Below are positions 8,878 through 17,082 of a DNA stretch of 64,000 nucleotides, piece after piece (within the stretch, counting starts at the first letter, position 1; each line of letters starts with the position of its first letter). The notes under the pieces were generated by a model. The model was not told the DNA's origin. It saw nothing but the letters and a program-made list of their open reading frames with translations, and did no database searches. The position numbers and the translations under genes were made by a program. The DNA is from JADHLJ01 sp038146985 (GTDB lineage: Bacteria; Pseudomonadota; Alphaproteobacteria; Thalassobaculales; Thalassobaculaceae): NCBI GenBank assembly GCA_038146985.1, contig JAYQSQ010000009.1, positions 434,001 to 498,000 of the forward strand. The letters are read 5' to 3'.

Positions 8878-9804
8878 TCAGGACACGGCGCGTAACGGCG
8901 GCGTTTCCGCCCTATTGAGCGTGAAGCCGCCATTGGGGTTGACCTGGAAGTGACCGGCTGCTGCTACGTTCGCCCAGGCCGCCGTTTTGGCGAGCCCGCC
9001 GAATGGATAGAAGTGCACCTTGCGTAGCAGCGTTTCCGGGTCTCTCGACACCGCTTCGGCAAGTTCAGAGACCACCAGATCCGGCTCCTGCACCATCAGC
9101 AGCTTGGCGATACTGCGGGCCTGGCGGGTCAGCACCCGGATCGACGGACCGATGCCGGACATCTGGGCTAATTTCAGCAAGGTCTTGAGGGTGGCGAGAC
9201 CCGGCAAGCCGATATGGATCGGCAACCCGTTGCCCTCGGCCCTGATCCGGCGCTCCCAGGCGATGATGGCGGCGGCGTCGAAGCAGAACTGGGTCTCGAT
9301 ATGGACTTCGGCATCGGTATCCCGGGCCCAGGCGTTTTTCTCCGCCAGCGCCGCGGCGATGTCGGCCTCGGGAATATCCGGAGAGCCCTCGGGATGGCCC
9401 GCGACGCCGATGCTTTTGATGCCGTATTTCTCCAGCAGCCCGGAGGTCAGGACTTCCATCGTCGTCGCATAGGGTCCGGCCGGCCTGTCGACCCCACCGC
9501 CGATCACCAGAGCTTCATCGATCCGCGCCTCGCACGCCAATCCATCGAGATAGCGTTCCAGATGCGCTGTACTCTCCATGCTGCGGGCGGCGATATGGGG
9601 GACCGGATTAAAGCCTTCGCCGCGCAGGCGGGCGCAGACCGCAATCGTATCGGCGATATCGGAGCCCGGAAGGAAAGTCACGTTGACGCTCGTTCCGGCA
9701 GTCAAATGCGCCGAGAAATTCTCGACTTTTGCCGCCGAAGCGGGGGTCACCTCGACAGAGAACTCGGCAAGAAGCGAGACGATCTGTTCCCTCGTAGCCA
9801 CCAT
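8878..9804 (-). CDS. methylenetetrahydrofolate reductase family protein (MetF-like)
   Basis: A 308-residue FAD-type TIM-barrel protein. Residues about 40-70 read SVNVTFLPGSDIADTIAVC and PHIAARS, a central segment reads ALVIGGGVDRPAGPY, then GVAGHPEGSPDI and HIETQFCFDA, all typical of the short MetF branch. The predicted reaction interconverts methyl-THF and methylene-THF. As first gene of the operon with the methyltransferase and RACo, it would oxidise methyl-THF produced by demethylation rather than serve methionine synthesis; that direction is inferred from context. The ATG at 9804 is used; extension to 9906 reads into low-quality coding sequence. Confidence 0.8.
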   Translation of the reverse strand: MVATREQIVSLLAEFSVEVTPASAAKVENFSAHLTAGTSVNVTFLPGSDIADTIAVCARLRGEGFNPVPHIAARSMESTAHLERYLDGLACEARIDEALVIGGGVDRPAGPYATTMEVLTSGLLEKYGIKSIGVAGHPEGSPDIPEADIAAALAEKNAWARDTDAEVHIETQFCFDAAAIIAWERRIRAEGNGLPIHIGLPGLATLKTLLKLAQMSGIGPSIRVLTRQARSIAKLLMVQEPDLVVSELAEAVSRDPETLLRKVHFYPFGGLAKTAAWANVAAAGHFQVNPNGGFTLNRAETPPLRAVS

Positions 9805-10035
9805 GAAGAGCACCCACGCGCCACAAGTTTCGGCGCGGTCACGACGCCGGCCATAATCCCCATGTAGATATTTCGCGTTCCCTCGGTTTTCTCGCCTTCG
9901 CCACAAGTGATCTTAAAAGCGACATGGATTCCAATCGATGCCGGTAATTCGCCGTTATCGCTGCCCGTCTGTCGCTTGCGCGTGCGCCGGCGGCGGGGCA
10001 AATTCGGCGGAACCAATTCATCGGAGGTATCGGGC

Positions 10036-11226
10036 ATGGCTCAGGAAATCGTGATCGCGGCGGGAAAACGCACCCCTTTCGGAGACTTTGGCCGGTCCTT
10101 GAAAGACATTCCTCTTTCGGCCCTCGCGACCCATGCCGCCAAGGCGACGGTCGAGGCGGCAGGCATTGAGGCGTCCGACGTCGATCACATCGTTTGGGGA
10201 AATGTGCTGCCTGTGGATCCGGACGGCTACTATGTCGGCCGGGTCGCCGGCATCAATATCGGCATGCCGGAGGAAAGCTGTGCACTTCAGGTCAACCGGG
10301 CCTGCGGGTCGGGAACCCAGGCGATCATCACCGCCGCACAGCAGATCATGACCGGGCATGGAAAGATCGCGCTTGCCGGAGGCGGCGAGAATTTCTCGCG
10401 CGGCGGCTATGTGAACCAGGGCATGCGCTGGGGCGTCACCCGGGGCGGCCAGGTGTTCGAGGACTCGGTTGAATGGGCCTATAACGACCCGTTCGGGCAC
10501 GGCCTGATGGGCGTCACCGCCGAGAATCTCGCCGACGATTATCAATACCAGCGCGATGCGATGGACGAGTGGGGCGTGATGAGCCAGCAGCGCGCCGGCG
10601 CGGCCATGAAGTCCGGCTTTCTTGCCAAGCAGATCGCGCCGATCGAAGTGCCGGAGGGCCGCAAGAACACCCGGCTGATGGAGGATGACGAGTTCCCGCG
10701 CCCGGACGTGACCCTGGAAAAACTCTCGACCCTGCGCCCGGTCTTCCGCAAGGACGGAAAGGTGACACCCGGCAACGCCAGCGGCGTAACCGACGGCGCG
10801 GCCTTCGTTGTGGTCGGCGACCGCGACGCTATTGAGGCGAAAGGCGCGGAGCCGCTCGCCCGGCTGGTCGACTGGACCATCGTCGGCGTGCCGCCCCGGA
10901 TCATGGGCTGCGGGCCGGTGCCGGCGATCCGGGCCTTGTGGGAGAAGCGCGGCCTCAAGGCCTCGGATATCGACTATTACGAGATCAACGAGGCCTTCGC
11001 GGTGGTCAACCTGCATGCCGAAAAGGAACTCGGCGTCGGACGCGACGTGACCAATTGCTATGGCGGCGGCATCTCCATTGGCCACCCGCCGGGCGCGACC
11101 GGTGTGCGCATGACGCTGACCGCGATGCAGCACCTGCTCGACACCGACCAGCGCTATGCCGTCATCAGCATGTGCATGGGCGCGGGGCAGGGCATGGCGG
11201 TGCTGATCGAGAACCTGAAGCGGTAG
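10036..11226 (+). CDS. acetyl-CoA C-acetyltransferase (thiolase)
   Basis: A 396-residue type II thiolase. It carries the acyl-accepting cysteine in NRACGSGTQA (Cys90), the NEAFA motif, GGGISIGHPPGATG with the catalytic histidine, and the C-terminal CMGAGQGMA with the second cysteine. ATG 10036 is preceded by GGAGG at 10023-10027. The predicted reaction is condensation or cleavage of acetoacetyl-CoA or a longer 3-ketoacyl-CoA. It is divergent from the corrinoid operon and followed by an acyl-CoA synthetase, so it may belong to a catabolic unit rather than to PHB synthesis; no phaB or phaC is near. Confidence 0.87.
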   Translation: MAQEIVIAAGKRTPFGDFGRSLKDIPLSALATHAAKATVEAAGIEASDVDHIVWGNVLPVDPDGYYVGRVAGINIGMPEESCALQVNRACGSGTQAIITAAQQIMTGHGKIALAGGGENFSRGGYVNQGMRWGVTRGGQVFEDSVEWAYNDPFGHGLMGVTAENLADDYQYQRDAMDEWGVMSQQRAGAAMKSGFLAKQIAPIEVPEGRKNTRLMEDDEFPRPDVTLEKLSTLRPVFRKDGKVTPGNASGVTDGAAFVVVGDRDAIEAKGAEPLARLVDWTIVGVPPRIMGCGPVPAIRALWEKRGLKASDIDYYEINEAFAVVNLHAEKELGVGRDVTNCYGGGISIGHPPGATGVRMTLTAMQHLLDTDQRYAVISMCMGAGQGMAVLIENLKR

Positions 11227-11239
11227 GGCAGGTAAATTG

Positions 11240-11312
11240 GTCCGTCGTCCCCGCGCAGGCGGGTGTTCTCGGCATGCGGTGGGCAAGCCCCTGTTTCCAT
11301 AGGGGTGACGGT
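11240..11312. repeat. palindromic intergenic element, family B
   Basis: The stretch opens with GGTCCGTCGTCCCCGCGCAGG and ends with CCATAGGGGTGACGGTCC, giving inverted outer arms (GTCCGTCGTCCCC against GGGGTGACGGTCC, imperfect). It directly follows the thiolase stop and precedes a second, larger copy at 11346. With that copy it fills the 310-base gap before the acyl-CoA synthetase; I see no gene there. Confidence 0.5.
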
Positions 11313-11345
11313 CCATGTGGAGTAATGGAATGGCTGCTCGATCCT

Positions 11346-11492
11346 TCAGGCGTATCCCCGGCGCAGGCCGGGGCCGACGCCTGAGACGGCGGCAACCGCG
11401 GGATGGCGGAGCACTTTCGGAGATCCTCGAAGTGTTCGGCCATTCGTCACACGGATCGGCCTCAGGCGTCGGCCCCGGCCTGCGCCGGGATT
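11346..11492. repeat. palindromic intergenic element, family B, long form
   Basis: The left arm, GTATCCCCGGCGCAGGCCGG followed by GGCCGACGCCTGAGA, is mirrored on the right by TCAGGCGTCGGCCCCGGCC and TGCGCCGGGATT, about 70 bases apart. The same long form occurs at 55744-55896, with similar interior bases (a GAAGTG(T/C)TC...CCATTC stretch), so the whole unit of about 150 bases is the repeat, not just the arms. Confidence 0.7.
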
Positions 11493-11536
11493 GGAACGCA
11501 AGTGTCAGTGCACGCCGCCAATATTGCGGTGATGCC

Positions 11537-13150
11537 ATGAACGACTGGCCCCTCACGCTTGGACTCTCGATCGTGACCGAATGTCATTTCGGCGACCGGG
11601 AGGTGCGATGCTTCCGGGGCCGGCCGCCGCATATACCGGCGGTGTTCGAGTCAACGATTGCCGAACATGCCGCCCGCGAAGCCATCGTCACGGTGGATCG
11701 TCGGTTGACCTACGCCCAGCTTGGCGCCCTAGTGGACGCCGCCGCGCGCGGTCTCTCCGCCGAGGGGATCGGCGTTGGCGACCGGGTGGCACTGCTGCTG
11801 CGCAACCGATGGGAGTTCGCGGTTTGCCTTCTGGCGGTGATCCGGATCGGCGGTATCGCCGTGCCGATCAATGTCCGAGAGCAGACCGACGAGCTCGCTT
11901 ATGTCCTGAATGACTGCGCCGCGGCCGCGATCATTCACGAGGACGACCTCAGGGACCGCCTTCCGGCGGCTGATCGTGTAGCCTCGATCCGGCGGCGTAT
12001 CGTCGTGGGCGGGCCGGCGGGCGGCGCGGACGGGTTTGACGGGCTGATCTCGGGTGGCACGCCGCCGGCTCGCACCCATGAACCGAAAGAGGAGGATACC
12101 GCGATCCTGCTCTACACCTCCGGGACCACGGGACATCCCAAGGGCGCGATGCTGACCCATTTCAACCTGGTGCACAGCATCCTGCACTACCGAACCTGTT
12201 TCGAGCTTGGCCCCGTGGATCGCTCGATCCTGGTGGTGCCGGCGAGCCATGTCACCGGGGTGGTGGCGATCCTGCTTACGATGATCGGGTCCGGCGGCTG
12301 TACGGTCATGATGGAGGAGTTCAACGCCCAGAGTTTCATGGAGACCGCGGCGCGCGAGCGGATGACCCATACCGTCATGGTGCCGGCCATGTACAATCTC
12401 TGCCTGATGTGCACCGATTTCGACGCCCACGACCTTTCGGCCTGGCGGATCGGCGCTTATGGCGGAGCGCCGATGCCCGAGGCAACGATCGCGACATTGG
12501 CCGAAAAGCTTCCCAATCTTGGGCTCTCGAACGCCTATGGCGCGACCGAGACCACCTCCCCGACAACCATCATGCCGCCGGGCCTGGGCGGGGCCAGGGG
12601 CGACAGTGTCGGCCTCGTTGTGCCCTGCGCCGAGGTCCGGGTGGTGGATGACGACGGCAGGGACGTGCCGTCCGGCGGCCCCGGTGAAATCCTGATCAAG
12701 GGGCCGATGGTGGTCCCCGGCTATTGGAACAAACCGGAAGCGACGGCGGCGAACTTCACCGGCGGTTATTGGAAGTCCGGCGATCTCGGCTCGGTCGATG
12801 CCGAGGGGTTCGTGCGGGTGTTCGACCGGAAGAAGGACATGATCAACCGGGGCGGCTACAAGATCTACAGCGCCGAGGTGGAGAACGTGCTCTCCTATCA
12901 CCCGCGCGTGGTCGAGGCCGCCGCCGTTCCGGCGCCCGATCCGGTCTTGGGAGAGCGCGTGCACTGCTTCGTGCTGACCAAGGACGGGTTCAACGATGCG
13001 GTTTCGCTTAAACGCCATTGCGCGGAGCGGATGGCCGACTACAAGGTTCCCGACCACTTCACGTTCTGTGACGGTCCGCTGCCCCGGAATGCCAACGGCA
13101 AGCTGATGAAGCGGCTTCTGGTCGAACGCCTCAAGGAGGAGACGGCATGA
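11537..13150 (+). CDS. acyl-CoA synthetase (AMP-forming, class I adenylate-forming)
   Basis: A 537-residue enzyme that activates a carboxylic acid to its CoA ester with ATP. Visible motifs are the P-loop LLYTSGTTGHPKGAM, the A5 motif NAYGATETTS, the A7/A8 motifs YWKSGDLGSVD and FDRKKDMINRGGYKI, and the catalytic A10 lysine in NANGKLMKR. The ATG at 11537 is used because longer versions run back into the palindromic repeat. The gene overlaps the following ureohydrolase by ATGA (13147-13150), so the two are coupled. The substrate is unknown; the family covers short to long and aromatic acids. Confidence 0.85.
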   Translation: MNDWPLTLGLSIVTECHFGDREVRCFRGRPPHIPAVFESTIAEHAAREAIVTVDRRLTYAQLGALVDAAARGLSAEGIGVGDRVALLLRNRWEFAVCLLAVIRIGGIAVPINVREQTDELAYVLNDCAAAAIIHEDDLRDRLPAADRVASIRRRIVVGGPAGGADGFDGLISGGTPPARTHEPKEEDTAILLYTSGTTGHPKGAMLTHFNLVHSILHYRTCFELGPVDRSILVVPASHVTGVVAILLTMIGSGGCTVMMEEFNAQSFMETAARERMTHTVMVPAMYNLCLMCTDFDAHDLSAWRIGAYGGAPMPEATIATLAEKLPNLGLSNAYGATETTSPTTIMPPGLGGARGDSVGLVVPCAEVRVVDDDGRDVPSGGPGEILIKGPMVVPGYWNKPEATAANFTGGYWKSGDLGSVDAEGFVRVFDRKKDMINRGGYKIYSAEVENVLSYHPRVVEAAAVPAPDPVLGERVHCFVLTKDGFNDAVSLKRHCAERMADYKVPDHFTFCDGPLPRNANGKLMKRLLVERLKEETA

Positions 13151-14103
13151 GCGGACACGGATACGAGACCGGACGCCTCAACCTGCCCTTCGTCGGCCAC
13201 GCGACCTTCGCCAAGGCGCCGCCCTGTCTTGATTGGGAGGGCATAGACGCGGATGTCGCGGTGCTCGGCGTTCCCTATGACATGGGGACCCAGTTTCGCT
13301 CCGGCGCGAGGATGGGGCCACGGGCGATCCGCGAGGCCTCCACCCTGTTCTCGTTCGGCCATGCCGGCGCCTACGATCACGAAGATGATGTCACCTATAT
13401 GGAGAATGTCCGGATCGTCGATGTGGGCGACGCCGACATTGTGCATACGGACACCGAGAAGAGCCATGCCAATACCGAGGCCGCCGTGCGCGCGATCCTG
13501 GCCAAGGGCGCGCTTCCGGTTGTCCTGGGCGGCGATCACGCGATCTCGGCGCCGAACATCGCCGCGTTCTCGGAGCACGGTCCGGTCCATGTGGTGCAGA
13601 TCGACGCCCATCTGGATTTCGTGAACGAGCGGCACGGCGTGCGCTACGGCCACGGCAATCCGATGCGCCGGGCCTCGGAGATGCGCCATGTGACCGGCCT
13701 CAGCCAGTTCGGCATCCGCAATGTTTCCTCCTCGAACCGTTCCGACTATGAGGACGCGCGGGCGGCGGGCTCGACCATCCTGTCGGTGCGCCAGATTCGG
13801 GCCATGGGCACCGAGGCGGTGTTGGCAACCATCCCGGCGGGCGCACGCTGCTACATCACCATCGATATCGACGGCTTCGATCCCTCGATCGCTCCGGGGA
13901 CCGGCACGCCCAGCCATGGCGGCTTTCAGTATTACGAGGTGATGGAGATTCTGAAGGGCGTCACCGAGCGGCACGAGGTGGTCGGCATCGATCTGGTCGA
14001 GGTGGCGCCGGCCTATGATCCGGCGGGGCTGACCTCGATCCTCGCCGCACAGGTCTTGATGAACCTGATCGGCTATGCCTTCCATTCAAGACAGAACCGC
14101 TAG
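13147..14103 (+). CDS. agmatinase/ureohydrolase family protein
   Basis: A 318-residue binuclear manganese hydrolase that releases urea from a guanidino compound. All metal-ligand motifs are present: VVLGGDHAIS, QIDAHLDF and TIDIDGFDPS. The N-terminus (VAVLGVPYDMGTQFRSGARM) is the SpeB type. Agmatine, guanidinobutyrate and guanidinopropionate hydrolases share these motifs, so the substrate is open. Its 4-base overlap with the acyl-CoA synthetase and the SDR 15 bases downstream make a three-gene operon. This suggests the freed amino acid or acid is activated to a CoA ester, which is inference only. Confidence 0.82.
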   Translation: MSGHGYETGRLNLPFVGHATFAKAPPCLDWEGIDADVAVLGVPYDMGTQFRSGARMGPRAIREASTLFSFGHAGAYDHEDDVTYMENVRIVDVGDADIVHTDTEKSHANTEAAVRAILAKGALPVVLGGDHAISAPNIAAFSEHGPVHVVQIDAHLDFVNERHGVRYGHGNPMRRASEMRHVTGLSQFGIRNVSSSNRSDYEDARAAGSTILSVRQIRAMGTEAVLATIPAGARCYITIDIDGFDPSIAPGTGTPSHGGFQYYEVMEILKGVTERHEVVGIDLVEVAPAYDPAGLTSILAAQVLMNLIGYAFHSRQNR

Positions 14104-14118
14104 AGTTGGAGAAAGCGT

Positions 14119-14877
14119 GTGAGCGACCCCCATGATCTGACCGGAAAGGTCGCCCTGGTCACCGGAGCTTCCCAGGGCCTTGGCCGGCAATTCGCCCTGA
14201 CCCTGGCGAAACACGGCGCCAAGGTCGCGCTGGCGGCGCGGCAGGTGGCCAAGATCGAAAGCCTGAAAGACGAGATTGAGGCCACGGGCGGGACTGCTCA
14301 CGCGGTCGCCATGGACGTGATGGAAGTGGCCAGCATCAACGCCGGCATCGCCGAGGTCGAGGCGGCGCTGGGGCCGATCGATATTCTGGTGAACAATGCC
14401 GGGCTGGCCATCAACAAGCTGTTTCTGGATGTCAGCGAGGAGGATTACGACACCGTCCTCGGCACCAATCTGAAAGGTTGTTTCTTCTGCGCTCAGGCCG
14501 TCGCCAAGGGCATGGCGGCGCGCGGCAGCGGATCAATCATCAACATCTCCTCGGTGCTCGGCTCGCGCCCCATCGGCACCTTGACCACCTATTGCGCCTC
14601 CAAGGGCGGACTGAACCAGTTGACGGCAGCCATGGGGCTTGAACTGGCGCGCAACGGGGTCCGGGTAAACGCCATCGCGCCCGGCTATATCGAAACCCCG
14701 ATGAACAGCGCGTTCTTCCAATCACCGCCCGGCCAGGCCCTGGTCAAGTCGGTACCGGCGCGCCGGCTCGGCCAGGTCGATGATCTGGACGGTGCGCTTC
14801 TGCTGCTGGCGTCCGACGCGTCGAAATTCATGACCGGAACCGTCGTCACCGTCGATGGCGGATTCGTCATTCGGTGA
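14119..14877 (+). CDS. short-chain dehydrogenase/reductase
   Basis: A 252-residue classical SDR. It has the nucleotide-binding TGASQGLG, the NNAG motif, the catalytic Ser in NISSVLG, and Tyr and Lys in YCASK. The C-terminus TGTVVTVDGGF is the FabG-like ending. It starts with GTG 14119, 15 bases behind the ureohydrolase, so it is probably in the same operon. The substrate cannot be deduced. A long palindromic element follows within about 70 bases and probably ends the transcript. Confidence 0.83.
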   Translation: MSDPHDLTGKVALVTGASQGLGRQFALTLAKHGAKVALAARQVAKIESLKDEIEATGGTAHAVAMDVMEVASINAGIAEVEAALGPIDILVNNAGLAINKLFLDVSEEDYDTVLGTNLKGCFFCAQAVAKGMAARGSGSIINISSVLGSRPIGTLTTYCASKGGLNQLTAAMGLELARNGVRVNAIAPGYIETPMNSAFFQSPPGQALVKSVPARRLGQVDDLDGALLLLASDASKFMTGTVVTVDGGFVIR

Positions 14878-14944
14878 CCTGGCCTGTTATTTGGTCGGCG
14901 TTCCGTGAGGGGCGGAATGGTTTCAAGGATTACGCATGCAAACG

Positions 14945-15054
14945 ACAGGACCCTTCGAGACGCGGCCCGAGGGGCCGCTCCTCAGGGTGAGTCGCTTCAT
15001 TTCGGAAACTCACCCTGAGGAGCGCGCGTTGGCGCGCGTCTCGAAGGGTCCTGT
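14945..15054. repeat. palindromic intergenic element, family A (CTTCGAGAC...CCTCAGGGTGAG)
   Basis: An inverted repeat of about 110 bases. The outer arms are ACAGGACCCTTCGAGACGCG and its near complement ending GTCTCGAAGGGTCCTGT, and the inner arms are CTCCTCAGGGTGAG and CTCACCCTGAGGAG. It lies between the SDR and the MetE-like gene. Further copies are at 18296 and 51590, with a collapsed form at 32527. Similar sequences are widespread in alphaproteobacterial genomes as REP-like elements. Confidence 0.8.
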
Positions 15055-15087
15055 GCACCGCCTGGTTGTCGACGAAGGAGCGAACAG

Positions 15088-16116
15088 ATGAGCATGCCGA
15101 AAATAAAAACCACCGTGGTCGGCAGTTACCCGGTGCCGGACTGGCTCACCGCCGCCCCGAGCGAGCAGGCGCTGGTGGATGCGACCCAGGTGGTTCTACA
15201 CACCCAGGAGCAGGCCGGAATAGACATCGTCTGCGATGGCGAGCTCTACCGCTTCGACATCAACCACCCCGCCACCAACGGCATGATCGAATATTTTGTG
15301 AGACCGATGTCGGGGGTGCGCACGGCGATCGATTTCGCCGAGTTGGTGGACTACCGCTCCCAGGTGGGCATGGGGTTCCGGTTGCAGCCGCCGGGGGTGG
15401 TCGACGGGCCGATCGGACACGGTACGCTCGATCTGCCGGGTGCCTGGCGCCGCGCTGACGCATTGGCCAGCAAGCCGCTCAAATTCACCCTCACGGGCCC
15501 GCATATGCTAGCCAAGACCCTGGTTGACAAGCATTACGGCAACGTCGAGGAAGTTGCCTTCGCGATCGCCGACGTTCTGGCCGAACAGGTCAGCCATATC
15601 GCGGCACCTGTGGTCCAGCTCGACGAGGCGAACCTGCCCGGCAATCCCGGGGAGTGGGAATGGGCGGCGTCGGCCATCAACCGGGTGTTGGATGCGGTCA
15701 AAGGCACGCCGGCGGTGCATCTTTGCTTCGGCAACTATGGAGGCCAGCGGATTCAGTCCGGCGGATGGGACCGGTTGATGAGTTACCTTAACGCGCTCCA
15801 CGTTGATCACATTGTCATGGAATGCCGTAACCGGCCGTCCGAGGAACTCGCGGTGTTCCGGGATCTCCGGCCCGAAATCGGCATGGGTCTCGGCGTCGTC
15901 GACATTAAGGCGACCATGGTCGAGAGTGCCGATCAGATCGCCCGGGATCTGGAGCGCGCCGCCACGGTGCTGGGCGAGGGGCGGGTCACCCATATCCACC
16001 CGGATTGCGGCTTCTGGATGCTGAAACGCCCGATCGCCGACGCCAAGATCCGTGCCCTGGTGGCGGGACGGGATCTTTATGAGGGGCGCAGGGCAAGCGC
16101 GCCGGAGGTGGCGTAA
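15088..16116 (+). CDS. core MetE: cobalamin-independent methionine synthase catalytic-domain protein
   Basis: A 342-residue protein equivalent to the C-terminal catalytic barrel of MetE, without the N-terminal domain. The zinc ligands are all visible: His211 and Cys213 (VHLCFGNYGG), Glu245 (VMECRNRP) and Cys307 (HPDCGFW). The N-terminus TTVVGSYPVPDWL is the barrel start. ATG 15088 follows GAAGGAG. Such short core-MetE proteins can use methyl donors other than methyl-THF polyglutamate, so the methyl donor here is uncertain. It is flanked by the palindromic element and the convergent dehalogenase gene, and so is probably a single-gene transcript. Confidence 0.8.
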   Translation: MSMPKIKTTVVGSYPVPDWLTAAPSEQALVDATQVVLHTQEQAGIDIVCDGELYRFDINHPATNGMIEYFVRPMSGVRTAIDFAELVDYRSQVGMGFRLQPPGVVDGPIGHGTLDLPGAWRRADALASKPLKFTLTGPHMLAKTLVDKHYGNVEEVAFAIADVLAEQVSHIAAPVVQLDEANLPGNPGEWEWAASAINRVLDAVKGTPAVHLCFGNYGGQRIQSGGWDRLMSYLNALHVDHIVMECRNRPSEELAVFRDLRPEIGMGLGVVDIKATMVESADQIARDLERAATVLGEGRVTHIHPDCGFWMLKRPIADAKIRALVAGRDLYEGRRASAPEVA

Positions 16117-16134
16117 GGACCCTCGGCCGGCCAA

Positions 16135-17034
16135 TCAAGCGAAGTGCTTGAGCAGCCAGTCGGCGGTCTCGCGCGGCTTTTCCTCGATCACGTAGTGGCC
16201 GGCATCGATCGGGCCGCCCTGGATTGCGCCACCGGCATAGTTCTTCCAGACCGCCAGCACGTCGCCATAGACCTTGCCGGTGTGGCTGTCCTTGCCCCAG
16301 ATCGCCAGCAGGGGGCATTTGACCCGGTTGTCGGCATCGAAATCGGCGCTGTCGAGCTTGAAGTCCGAGGTGGCGCAGGCCCGGTAATCTTCGCAGGAAC
16401 CCCGGATCGTCTTCCAGGTAAAGCAGCGGACATATTCCGCGAAGGCTTCAGGCGCGAAGGGGGTGAGGCCCTTGCCCGGCTTGGAGATCTTTTTCTCCAT
16501 GTAATATTCCGGCGGCACGGCGGCCATCATTCGCTCGGGCATGTCGTAGGGCTGGATCATGAAGACCCAATGCCAGGATGTCTTGGCCCATTGCGGCGAC
16601 GCGGTGGACCAGATGTGATGGCTCGGCAGAATGTCGATGACGGCGGCCTTCAGCACCTTGTCCGGATGGTCGAGCGCCATGCGGTGGGTGGTGCGTGCGC
16701 CCCGGTCGTGTCCGGCGACGAGAAATTTCTCATGGCCGAACGAGGCCATGACATCCACCAGATCTTGGGCCATGGCGCGGAAGGAATAATTGATGCTCTC
16801 CGGCCCACCGTCCTCCGGCCCCACACTGTCGCCATAGCCGCGCAGATCGACGCAATAGAGGTGGTACTTGTCCTGCAGCAGCGGCGCCACCTTATGCCAG
16901 GACACATGGGTCAGTGGATTGCCGTGGATCAGCAGCAGCGGCGGTCCGTCGCCGCCATGCTCCAGATGAATCTTGGCCGAGCCGAAGCCCCGGTCGGGCG
17001 TGGTGATGTCGGCGGTCTCGAAATTCTGGAACAT
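16135..17034 (-). CDS. haloacetate (fluoroacetate-type) dehalogenase, alpha/beta hydrolase
   Basis: A 299-residue alpha/beta hydrolase. By position it matches the fluoroacetate dehalogenase (RPA1163-type) active site with a constant offset of six near the nucleophile. The nucleophile is Asp110, followed by carboxylate-binding Arg111 and Arg114 in GHDRGARTTHRMALDHP. Acid Asp134 lies in VIDILPSHH, the halide pocket is His155-Trp156 and Tyr217 (TSWHWVF, CEDYRACAT), and the catalytic His280 lies in DAGHYVIEE. The oxyanion motif LLIHGNP is present. It should hydrolyse a 2-haloacid to the hydroxyacid; preference for fluoride over chloride cannot be read from sequence. It is cytoplasmic, first of two or three minus-strand genes when read downwards, and about 50 bases from DUF993. 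Confidence 0.82.
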   Translation of the reverse strand: MFQNFETADITTPDRGFGSAKIHLEHGGDGPPLLLIHGNPLTHVSWHKVAPLLQDKYHLYCVDLRGYGDSVGPEDGGPESINYSFRAMAQDLVDVMASFGHEKFLVAGHDRGARTTHRMALDHPDKVLKAAVIDILPSHHIWSTASPQWAKTSWHWVFMIQPYDMPERMMAAVPPEYYMEKKISKPGKGLTPFAPEAFAEYVRCFTWKTIRGSCEDYRACATSDFKLDSADFDADNRVKCPLLAIWGKDSHTGKVYGDVLAVWKNYAGGAIQGGPIDAGHYVIEEKPRETADWLLKHFA

Positions 17035-17082
17035 GCGATTGATCCTCGTTTTGAGCGCGGTCGGTGGGCCGGAACGGTCTTA

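Noticed and set aside
13147..14103. Ureohydrolase as arginase
   Set aside because: N-terminal and loop signatures are closer to agmatinase/guanidinobutyrase; no arginine-specific context.
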